A stretch of 32,542 nucleotides of DNA from a virus. The stretch covers positions 1 to 32,542 of the IMG/VR virus record IMGVR_UViG_3300045136_000380. The stretch is one strand, 5' to 3'. Below are positions 19,249-25,877 of the stretch, piece by piece (position 1 is the first letter of the stretch; each line of letters starts with the position of its first letter). Position numbers and translations under genes: made by a program. The notes under the pieces were generated by a model. The model ran no database searches, was not told the origin of the DNA, and saw nothing but the letters and a program-made list of their open reading frames with translations.

Positions 19249-20604
19249 ATGACGGAAAACAACTATGAGGACGAAGAGGCCAGATGGCGGCGAGTCGAAG
19301 CCCTGCTGGAGGAGGCGCTCGTCCCGGAAGAGGAACTCGCCAAAGAGAGGCAACGGCTGGAGGAGGAGAAAAGGGGCTCCGGCCATCGGAATACGGATAC
19401 CGACTCTCGCCATCGAGAGGTGAGCGCCAAAATAGCAGCCGACCTGGAGCAGTGGGGCTACGACCTCTGGATGAACGAACTGGACGACAGCGTATGGAAC
19501 GGGCAGGAACGCTGGACAGATGCAGCACATGCCACGCTCCGAATGCTGGCCAGAGACAACGGCTATGCACAGGATAGGCTCCTCTCAGCGCTAGATGATT
19601 CAATATTGGCAATCGCCAGTAGCCATCGCCGGCACCCTCTGAGAGAATATCTGGATTCGCTGAAATGGGACGGCGAGGACCACATCGCCACCCTGGCGAA
19701 ATATTTCCAAGACGAACACCCCACAATAGAGTACAAATCAGGTAAAAAACAAACCGTTTTCCACGCATTCCTAACCCGTTGGCTGGTCGGCTCCGTCGCC
19801 AAAATCTACGGCGATGTCAAAGCCGCGCGCAGCAATTTCGTTCTGGTCCTGGCCGGCGGCCAGGATATTGGCAAAAGCCATTTTTCCGAATGGCTGTGCC
19901 CGCTGCCGGAGTATTTTGCCGAGGGCAGCATCAACCCCGACAACAAAGATTGTAGCTTGCGCAGAACAAACACGTGGATATGGGAAATCAGCGAACTCGG
20001 GGCCACCACGCGCCGGGCAGATGTGGAGGCCCTGAAAAGCTTTATTACCGTGACCGAGGTGCGGGAACGCAGGCCCTACGCCCGCTACGACGTAACCAAA
20101 CCGGCCATCGCCAGCTACATCGGCACCGTCAACCCAGATGGAGCCGGTTTTCTGCTGGACTCGACCGGAAACAGGCGATTTGCTGTGGTTGAACTCAAAT
20201 CCATTGATTGGAAATACGAAGGCGTCAGCCTGGAACAGGTTTGGGCGCAGGCCCGGGCTATGTATATGGCAGACAGAGTTGCCTACCGAATGGCCCCGGA
20301 GGAGGCCCAGATGCGCTCGAGAAACGCAGAAGCACACACCGGCCCAGACATTTTCGCAGACGCACTGGCGAAGACCTACGAGATCAACCCGGACATGTCA
20401 GGCGTTCCAGGATGGCGCCAGACGACGGCCGAAATCCTGGAACGTTTGCGCACATTCGGCGGTCTCTCCCGCAGCAACGACATATCGCAGGCCAGGGCAC
20501 TGGCGCGCTCATTGCGGGAGCACTGGGGCATCACAGGGAAGAGGAGCCACGGCGTCACCTACTACGAGGGGCTGTCGCCGAAGAGTGACCTGCAGCGTGA
20601 TTAG
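19249..20604 (+). CDS. VapE-type superfamily 3-like replicative helicase
   Basis: 451 residues from ATG 19249 (GAGGAAATCAA upstream). The frame is open from ATG 19141, but the extra 36 residues are low-complexity and lie over a terminator hairpin. The N-terminal ~110 residues are helical and acidic; the VapE/primase-C-terminal domain follows: HPLREYLDSLKWDGEDHIAT, Walker A LAGGQDIGKSHFSEW (about 202-215), NKDCSLRRTNTWIWEISELG (Walker B region), FITVTEVRERRPYARYDV, IGTVNPDGAGFLLDSTGNRR with the R-finger-like N-R-R-F. Such helicases open the origin in phages and satellites. The candidate origin and the primase lie directly downstream. Confidence 0.85.
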   Translation: MTENNYEDEEARWRRVEALLEEALVPEEELAKERQRLEEEKRGSGHRNTDTDSRHREVSAKIAADLEQWGYDLWMNELDDSVWNGQERWTDAAHATLRMLARDNGYAQDRLLSALDDSILAIASSHRRHPLREYLDSLKWDGEDHIATLAKYFQDEHPTIEYKSGKKQTVFHAFLTRWLVGSVAKIYGDVKAARSNFVLVLAGGQDIGKSHFSEWLCPLPEYFAEGSINPDNKDCSLRRTNTWIWEISELGATTRRADVEALKSFITVTEVRERRPYARYDVTKPAIASYIGTVNPDGAGFLLDSTGNRRFAVVELKSIDWKYEGVSLEQVWAQARAMYMADRVAYRMAPEEAQMRSRNAEAHTGPDIFADALAKTYEINPDMSGVPGWRQTTAEILERLRTFGGLSRSNDISQARALARSLREHWGITGKRSHGVTYYEGLSPKSDLQRD

Positions 20605-20786
20605 TACGCGCCGTTCCGCGCAGAAAACGGGTGCAGGTGCAGATGGGTGCAGATGTTCCTATATTTAAGTATGTATGAATAGTAGGGGGGGTAGACATAT
20701 ATATATATAGCACCCATCTGCACCATCTGCACCATCTGCACCCGTTCGGCTGTCAGGCGCCATGCAGTACGCTCCGTTCCGCGCAG
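20603..20786. other. Putative replication origin with iterons
   Basis: Tandem 9-mers GGTGCAGAT lie in opposite orientation on both sides of a ~54-base AT-rich centre containing ATATATATATATA: left array 20627-20655, right array 20710-20745, both bounded by ACGGGTGCA. Outside them is a 21-bp direct repeat (20603-20623 and 20766-20786, one mismatch) containing CCGTTCCGCGCAG. The region has no ORF and lies between helicase and primase genes. This is the normal design of an initiator-bound origin. Confidence 0.8.
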
Positions 20787-20819
20787 GAGGAGCGAGTGAG
20801 AGGTAAGGCGGTGGTTTAT

Positions 20820-20870
20820 AACAACAATAACAACAATCACAACAATAACAACAATAACAACAATCACAAC
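20820..20870 (+). repeat. AAC/AAT/CAC triplet-type array
   Basis: About 51 bases of AACAACAATAACAACAATCAC-like triplets (a 21-base unit repeated with small changes). It is unstructured, A/C-only on the plus strand, next to the putative origin and 44 bases before the primase start. It may be a single-strand-friendly element for primase or helicase loading. Confidence 0.75.
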
Positions 20871-20913
20871 TATCCCCTGGGGCGCTATGGTTATCTCATC
20901 CTAGGGGGGCTCG

Positions 20914-22164
20914 ATGGCTGAACAACACCTGATAGAGCGAGCCCGGCACGCCGACCTGTTGGCGCTCGCTGGGCAGCACACGCAGCTGCACCGGGAGAGC
21001 GCCCGGGAGATGAGCGGCCCCTGCCCCAGATGCGGCGGCCGGGACCGCTTCCACTGCACGGCTAGCTGGTTTTTCTGCCGCCAGTGCCATCCGCGGCGCG
21101 GCGACGCCATCGAGTTTGTTCGATGGCTAGGCCTGGCACCAGATTTCCGGTCTGCCATCCAGATGCTGCTGGACGGAAAACCGATGGCGGCAGTGCGCCC
21201 CGCCAGACAGCCTGCACGGCCACAACAACGACAGCAGCAGCGCGCCGATGATGGCCGGGATGATGGCTGGGCGGAACGAGCTGACGGAATCGTAAGGCAG
21301 GCACAAAATACCCTCTGGGATGATACCCAGGGGCAACCGGCCCGCGACTATCTGCTGGGCAGGGGCCTGGACCCCCAGACCTGGCTGGCCTGGGGGTGGG
21401 GCTATAGGCCAGATGTAGCGGTACCCGGCACCAATGGCTCTGTGCGTGCTCCAGCAATCGTGCTGCCGTGGTACGTTGCCGGGCGCCTGGTAGCCGTGCG
21501 CTACCGGTTCCTGGAGGTCCAGGCCGGGCACAAAATGGCCTCCCTCCATGGCTCCAGATTCGCCGGGCACATGTACGGCGGCCACCTGCTGCCAGAGTTT
21601 GTGCGCCTGCCCCCAGACCCCGGCCGGAGGCCCGTTGAGGCGCTCTCCACGCTGCTCATCTGCGAAGGGGAGCTCAATGCCGCCAGCATCTGGCAGGTGG
21701 CCGCCGGGACGCGGCTGGATGTGCTCAGCCTGGGCAGCGAGAGCCAGCGGCTGCCGGATGGGGTAATCGAGCTGGCGGGGCGCTATGGCCAGGTGCTGGT
21801 CTGGATGGATAGGCACGAGCTGGCCCAAAAGCTGGCAGCGCCGTTTCCAAATGCTCGTGCCCTGGGCAGCCCCAACGGCCAGGATGCCAACGATTTGTTG
21901 CGGGCTGGCGACCTGGGCTATATTCTGGGCCTGGCCCGGATGCGGGCCTGCGAGGGCGACAGGTACCGACTGGAGGGCCTGCTGTGGGAGCTGTGGGATG
22001 CGGCCGACAGCATCCAGGGCGTGGATGCTGGCACAGCCAGGATAATCCGGGCTTTGGCGGGACAGCTGGGGCACCAGGTGGAGCTGTACGAGTTCGAGCC
22101 TGGGCGGTTCCATACCAGCCGAATATTCTGGATTGTCGCGTCCATAGTAGGAGAAGGGCCATAA
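20914..22164 (+). CDS. DNA primase: zinc finger plus TOPRIM
   Basis: 416 residues. Zinc-binding domain with CPRCGGRDRFHC and CRQC (Cys 37, 40, 55, 58), then a linker rich in Gln/Arg, a primase core with GRGLDPQTWLAWGWGYRP, and a TOPRIM domain: LLICEGELNAASIW (Glu251), VLVWMDR (Asp299) and NGQDANDLL (Asp324). This is the DnaG/phage primase plan without its own helicase part, which the VapE-type helicase encoded upstream supplies. ATG 20914 has GGGGGG seven bases upstream. The stop TAA starts the inverted repeat at 22164. It makes RNA primers for phage replication. Confidence 0.85.
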   Translation: MAEQHLIERARHADLLALAGQHTQLHRESAREMSGPCPRCGGRDRFHCTASWFFCRQCHPRRGDAIEFVRWLGLAPDFRSAIQMLLDGKPMAAVRPARQPARPQQRQQQRADDGRDDGWAERADGIVRQAQNTLWDDTQGQPARDYLLGRGLDPQTWLAWGWGYRPDVAVPGTNGSVRAPAIVLPWYVAGRLVAVRYRFLEVQAGHKMASLHGSRFAGHMYGGHLLPEFVRLPPDPGRRPVEALSTLLICEGELNAASIWQVAAGTRLDVLSLGSESQRLPDGVIELAGRYGQVLVWMDRHELAQKLAAPFPNARALGSPNGQDANDLLRAGDLGYILGLARMRACEGDRYRLEGLLWELWDAADSIQGVDAGTARIIRALAGQLGHQVELYEFEPGRFHTSRIFWIVASIVGEGP

Positions 22165-22244
22165 AAACGTTTTCTTTTCGCTTGTTTTTGGAGTTTACGT
22201 GTTCTTACACTTGTTGATGATAAAAACGCAAAAGAAAACGTTTT
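22164..22244. repeat. 15-bp inverted repeat with AAAACGTTTT dyads
   Basis: AAAACGTTTTCTTTT (22164-22178) and its exact reverse complement (22230-22244) flank 51 bases. Each arm contains the self-complementary AAAACGTTTT. The first arm starts in the primase stop codon. It could be a paired operator, a second origin element, or a large AT-rich hairpin. It is the beginning of a 305-base gap without a gene. Confidence 0.7.
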
Positions 22245-22302
22245 CTCGGGGTCTACGGCAAATTTGGTATGACGTCCTGCAACACATTTTGACAACGCCT
22301 GG

Positions 22303-22445
22303 GGTGCGACGGGGCTGGGCAGCAGTCGCCGGGGTTTTCGCGTAGCCGTGTGGGGTGAGCGGCTACAGCCTCCTCCCCCCCGTTACATGGGCCGGCCTGG
22401 GGCCATCCTGGTGGGGCGACTCTGACAGGGTGGCGCCGTCGCACC
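22303..22445. ncRNA. Non-coding region closed by a 10-bp stem
   Basis: GGTGCGACGG (22303-22312) and CCGTCGCACC (22436-22445) are perfect arms 123 bases apart. Inside is a hairpin GTAGCCG/CGGCTAC (22342-22366) and GGCC-rich complementary stretches. No ORF and no good promoter are seen. It could be a structured 5' leader of the zinc-finger gene at 22470 or a separate RNA. Confidence 0.4.
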
Positions 22446-22469
22446 GTAACAAAATGTAAGGTCGAAAAA

Positions 22470-22904
22470 ATGAAATGCGACAACTGCAACCTGAATCCCG
22501 TCTGGAAAGAGGGCCTTTGCCTGCCGTGCCACACCTACCAGCAGCTGCATGGCCGTCCACGCCCGGCCAGCCTCTACCTCCATCAGCAGCACTGCATCAA
22601 CTGTGGCGCCCCCAGGGACTACACCATCGACGTAGGATTTATTTATGGTATTTGCCCGGCCTGCTATCGTTACATGCGCAGGTACGGTCGGACGCGGCCA
22701 CCCCAACTCTGGTTCATGCCGCCGGACGTGGAGCTGTGCGAATGCGGCCAGCCTGCAGAGCATGTGGTGCGCGTACGCATATGCCGTCATTACGAGATAT
22801 TTGTTATCTGCGCGGATTGCTACGCTGCAGAGATGGAGATGAGGACCATCACATACTCTGATGTGCCACGTTATCGGCTGCGGTTGCGGGGAACGGTAGT
22901 TTGA
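22470..22904 (+). CDS. Multi-zinc-finger protein
   Basis: 144 residues with four clusters of C-x-x-C type: CDNCN at the start, CLPCH, CINCGAPRDY, CPACYRYMRRYGR and C-terminal CECG with CADC. Repeats of 'C-x-x-C-Y/H-x-Y-x-x-x-x-G-R-x-R-P' (CLPCHTYQQLHGRPRP, CPACYRYMRRYGRTRP) show internal duplication. Such phage proteins may bind DNA, RNA or host polymerase. ATG 22470 follows TAAGG, then seven A-rich bases. It begins the plus-strand run towards the terminase genes. No specific family recognised. Confidence 0.7.
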   Translation: MKCDNCNLNPVWKEGLCLPCHTYQQLHGRPRPASLYLHQQHCINCGAPRDYTIDVGFIYGICPACYRYMRRYGRTRPPQLWFMPPDVELCECGQPAEHVVRVRICRHYEIFVICADCYAAEMEMRTITYSDVPRYRLRLRGTVV

Positions 22905-22921
22905 TAAGGAGGTTTAGAGCC

Positions 22922-23122
22922 ATGGAACAAACTGAGAAATGCAGATGGCGCGAGGGTTGGGAGGGATACGGCTGGGAGTCGGAATGCGGAAACGTGTTCG
23001 CGGTTTTCTCCGGGACACCAGCCGAGAATGGCATGAGATTCTGCCCGTACTGCGGCAGGCACCTGGTAGAGATTTTGATGGAGGAAGACGAGGAGGAAAC
23101 ATGCGCCCAAACATGTATCTAA
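22922..23122 (+). CDS. Small zinc-ribbon protein
   Basis: 66 residues. C-x-(n)-C-G near the start (CRWREGWEGYGWESECG) and FCPYCGRHLVEI form a zinc ribbon of the short phage type, with an acidic tail (MEEDEEETCAQTC). ATG 22922 has AAGGAGG upstream. The next start (23101) lies inside its 3' end. Function unknown; such ribbons often bind nucleic acid or a partner enzyme. Confidence 0.7.
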   Translation: MEQTEKCRWREGWEGYGWESECGNVFAVFSGTPAENGMRFCPYCGRHLVEILMEEDEEETCAQTCI

Positions 23123-23367
23123 CCGCGCGAGACGTTTTTGATTGTGCCGAACGATTTTGGCGACAGTGGCCTAGTAAAGACGCCAAAATCACACTGCTAA
23201 ATTTTTTGGATCAGCTGACGGAGCTGGCAGACAAATCCACGCATTTGCACGTGCTATCGATGGCCAAGACCATTCAACAGCAGGACGCAGAAATCCAGCG
23301 CCTGCGCCAGGAACTGGCTCAGCTCCGGGAGGAACTGGAACGCCAGACCGGAGGCACAACGTCTTAA
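23101..23367 (+). CDS. Coiled-coil small protein
   Basis: 88 residues. The N-terminal half is helical (MYLTARDVFDCAERFWRQWP), and residues about 55-82 form a coiled coil (IQQQDAEIQRLRQELAQLRE). GAGGAGGAAAC directly before ATG 23101. It overlaps the zinc-ribbon gene by 22 bases in another frame. No family recognised. It may be a dimeric adaptor or regulator. Confidence 0.65.
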   Translation: MRPNMYLTARDVFDCAERFWRQWPSKDAKITLLNFLDQLTELADKSTHLHVLSMAKTIQQQDAEIQRLRQELAQLREELERQTGGTTS

Positions 23368-23450
23368 TCCCCTTCCGAGGATTCGGTGAATTCTGACGGC
23401 GCAACCAGGTGCCATGTTGACTGCCGACACAGAAATGAGGAATTATTGCT

Positions 23451-23927
23451 ATGGGACGAGACATTATCCAGCTGCTCAGGAATCTGTCGCCAGACGTGCT
23501 GGAGCTCAACCGGGAGCTCCTGTCCGGCGCCACCACGCCAGCGCCAGCACCAGCACGGACATCGAACATCAGTTCTGAGCGGGAACTGCAGCAGGCCATT
23601 TTGGACTGGTATGCCGCTCAAATCCAGCTGCGCAACCTCGCCGATTGCGACGTGCTCATGGCCATCCCCAATGGCCAGTACCGTCCCGGCCAGCGTCCAG
23701 AGCCAGGGATGCGTCCGGGCGTGCCCGACCTGTTCCTGCCAGTGGCCCGACGCGGCTACTATGGTTTGTGGCTGGAACTCAAATGGGGCCAAAACAGGCC
23801 GACCCCAGAACAGGAGGCCTGGCTGGCGCGCCTGCAGAAGCTCAATCACTGCTGCGCCGTGGTACGCAGCCTGGAGGAGGCGCAGGAGCTCCTGTCCTGG
23901 TACATGGGTTGGAGCCAGTCGCCCTGA
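23451..23927 (+). CDS. VRR-NUC family nuclease
   Basis: 158 residues. After a ~40-residue linker, helix SERELQQAILDWYAAQ, the IPNGQYRPGQ turn, G-V-P-D-L-F-L (Asp93), L-W-L-E-L-K-W-G (Glu109, Lys111) and PTPEQEAWLARLQ (Gln121): the PD-(D/E)xK fold of the VRR-NUC group. Members cut branched or flapped DNA, as in Holliday junction resolution, and phage versions serve recombination or packaging. It precedes the CHAT-like and terminase genes. GAGG lies 11 bases before ATG 23451, a weak site. Confidence 0.85.
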   Translation: MGRDIIQLLRNLSPDVLELNRELLSGATTPAPAPARTSNISSERELQQAILDWYAAQIQLRNLADCDVLMAIPNGQYRPGQRPEPGMRPGVPDLFLPVARRGYYGLWLELKWGQNRPTPEQEAWLARLQKLNHCCAVVRSLEEAQELLSWYMGWSQSP

Positions 23928-23998
23928 CGCTCAGGGTCGGGCAATAGCGGTTGTCGGGCGCTTTTATATCCACAACAATTGATGATAAAATCGTCAGT

Positions 23999-24820
23999 AT
24001 GGCTGCGCATGTGGATTTGTCGTCGATAGCCCCCTGGCTCATAGCCATCATTGCCATGGTCGGCGCGCTGTGGCTGTACATCAACGGCCACAGCACGCAG
24101 GCCAACATCTACATCGAGGTCGGAGAGTTGAGACGCCAGGTAGAAAATCAGCAGCGCATCATAGAGGAGCAGCGCCAACGCATTGCACTCCTGGAGCAGC
24201 AGCTGGATGAGCTGCGGCGGTTGTATCAGGAATCGTTGCAGCGAGAGAATGCAGCCACCGCGCAGCTCCTGGATATGCAACGCCAGTTGCAGGCCATGCG
24301 CCAAAATGGCCACGGCGGCAAAAACTGGCTCAATGTGCTGGCCATCTGTCCAGATAGCGATTTGGATATGGTTTCGGTACGGAACGCGCTCTACGATGCC
24401 GGCATCCCCTACCGGGCACTGGTCGGCACGGTGCGGAAGGACGACATCGTCCGGGCCCTGGAGGAGGGCTCCTACACCGTTCTGGAGGTGGACGCCCACG
24501 GCCGGAGCGACGGCATCGAGCTCAGCGACGGCCTGGCCAGGCCCGGCTGGTGGGCCAGCGTAATCGGCCAATCCGGCAAACGTATCCGTCTGGCCGTGTT
24601 CATGGCATGCGACAGCCTGGACGTGGCGCGAGCGGTGAAACGGGCTGGGGTGCGCTGGGTGGTGGCCGTGCGTGGCCAAATCCAGGACGAGGATGCCGTC
24701 AGGTTTCTGGTCCATTTCTACGAGGCCCTGGCCAATGGTTATGCTGTCCGGGACGCCATCAGGAGGGGCGAGTCGTTAATCGGGCTGGATGCAGCGGATG
24801 CCGTGACGCTGCTGGAATGA
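23999..24820 (+). CDS. Membrane-anchored coiled-coil CHAT-like protease
   Basis: 273 residues from ATG 23999. One membrane helix (about 12-28, PWLIAIIAMVGALWLY), a ~60-residue coiled coil (43-103), then a C-terminal caspase-like/CHAT domain: YTVLEVDAHGRSDGIELSDG (His167-Gly168), RLAVFMACDSLDVARAVKRA (Cys204), WVVAVRGQIQDEDAVRFLVHF and YEALANGYAVRDAIRRGE. The His/Cys dyad and the 'D-x-x-A-x-x-F-x-x-x-F-Y-x-x-L' helix are CHAT hallmarks. CHAT proteases act in bacterial immunity and cell death. A phage copy is unusual. Role unknown; it could cleave host immune factors or act in lysis. GTG/TTG starts upstream lack a site. Confidence 0.75.
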   Translation: MAAHVDLSSIAPWLIAIIAMVGALWLYINGHSTQANIYIEVGELRRQVENQQRIIEEQRQRIALLEQQLDELRRLYQESLQRENAATAQLLDMQRQLQAMRQNGHGGKNWLNVLAICPDSDLDMVSVRNALYDAGIPYRALVGTVRKDDIVRALEEGSYTVLEVDAHGRSDGIELSDGLARPGWWASVIGQSGKRIRLAVFMACDSLDVARAVKRAGVRWVVAVRGQIQDEDAVRFLVHFYEALANGYAVRDAIRRGESLIGLDAADAVTLLE

Positions 24821-24914
24821 TAGTCCCCCCCTCCCTAATAGGGAGCAACGCAGATATCTGAGCAGTGGCTGCGGCCTCCGCTCTCCGATTGATGCCCCCC
24901 ACGTGGAGGATTTT

Positions 24915-25256
24915 ATGCCGTATACCGCCCCCACCACCTGCAAAAGCCCAGGCTGCCCAGGCAGGGTTCGCGATGGCAAATGCCAAGTCTGCGGGCGAGC
25001 ACAGCGGCAGCGCAGTCAGCCAGGTAGCAGGCCATCAGCCACGCAGCGCGGCTATGGATACAGGTGGCAGCGATTGCGGCGCATGTACCTGGCTGCCCAC
25101 CCGCTCTGCGCCGAGTGCCTGCGCCACGGACGTGTTGAGGCAGCAACGGACGTGCACCATAAGGTGCCTCGTCGTGATGGCGGCGGCGATGACTGGGATA
25201 ATCTGGAGGCTCTCTGTCACGTGTGCCACGGCCGGATTACGGCAGCCGGGGGGTAG
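24915..25256 (+). CDS. HNH endonuclease
   Basis: 113 residues. Four cysteines near the start (Cys9, 14, 23, 26) and C-A-E-C at 65-68 frame a zinc site, then DVHHKVPRRDGGGDDWDNLE and CHVCHGRIT: the HNH motif (His81-His82, Asn97, His105). In HK97-like phages the HNH protein next to the small terminase is needed for cos cutting in packaging. Gene order HNH-TerS-TerL agrees. GTGGAGGATTTT precedes ATG 24915; the GTG at 24903 is the ribosome site itself. Confidence 0.88.
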   Translation: MPYTAPTTCKSPGCPGRVRDGKCQVCGRAQRQRSQPGSRPSATQRGYGYRWQRLRRMYLAAHPLCAECLRHGRVEAATDVHHKVPRRDGGGDDWDNLEALCHVCHGRITAAGG

Positions 25257-25346
25257 GGGGTCGAAATCTCTGACGTCTTCGTAAGCTGGACAGCGGCCGG
25301 CGCCAACTTGCGGCGCCCGCGAAAATCCGATGGGGAGAGCGAAACA

Positions 25347-25832
25347 ATGGGACGGGGACGACCACCGAAACCGACGGTGTTGAAGCGCTTGGCCGGCAAC
25401 CCAGGCAAGCGGACACTGAATCCCAACGAGCCGGATCCGCGGCGCGACGATGTGGCGCCGTCGCCGCCGCGCCATCTGAGCCGGGAGGCCAAACGGGAAT
25501 GGCGCCGCGTGGTGCCTGAATTGCACCGGCTGGGCCTGCTCACTCGGATTGATACCGCTGCATTGGAGGCCTACTGCGAGGCCTACGCGACATGGGTGGA
25601 TGCTACCAAACGGGTTCGGGAGCAGGGCATGGTATTCAATTCTCCCAACGGCTGGCCGGTGCAAAACCCGTATCTGAGCATTGCCAATCAGGCGGCGAAG
25701 GAGATACACCGCTGGCTGGTGGAATTTGGCATGACCCCGGCCAGCCGGAGCCGCGTCAGCGTTGAACGTAAGGATGAAAAGGACCCGTATGAGGATTTGT
25801 TGAGCATATGGGGGCCTGACGACGAGCAATAG
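25347..25832 (+). CDS. terS: Terminase small subunit, P27 family
   Basis: 161 residues. MGRGRPPKPTVLKRLAGNPG is the classical P27 start, followed by EPDPRRDDVAPSPPRHLSRE, the helix AKREWRRVVPELHRLGLLT, IDTAALEAYCEAYATWVDAT and a C-terminal LSIANQAAKEIHRWLVEFGMT. It recognises the packaging site and delivers DNA to the large subunit. ATG 25347 has GGGGAGAG nine bases upstream; the TTG at 25308 would add 13 residues without a site. Large terminase follows after 45 bases. Confidence 0.92.
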   Translation: MGRGRPPKPTVLKRLAGNPGKRTLNPNEPDPRRDDVAPSPPRHLSREAKREWRRVVPELHRLGLLTRIDTAALEAYCEAYATWVDATKRVREQGMVFNSPNGWPVQNPYLSIANQAAKEIHRWLVEFGMTPASRSRVSVERKDEKDPYEDLLSIWGPDDEQ

Positions 25833-25877
25833 CTGCGATGGCCACCAACAACATGAAACCGTCCTGGAAATACGGGC

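Noticed and set aside
20820-20870. CRISPR-like array
   Set aside because: The units are simple AAC/AAT/CAC triplets without spacer sequences; this is a microsatellite-type array.
24831-24845. CTCCCT-AAT-AGGGAG hairpin after the CHAT-like gene as terminator
   Set aside because: The stem is only 6 bp and no T-run follows on either strand. A transcript stop here would also cut off the terminase genes.
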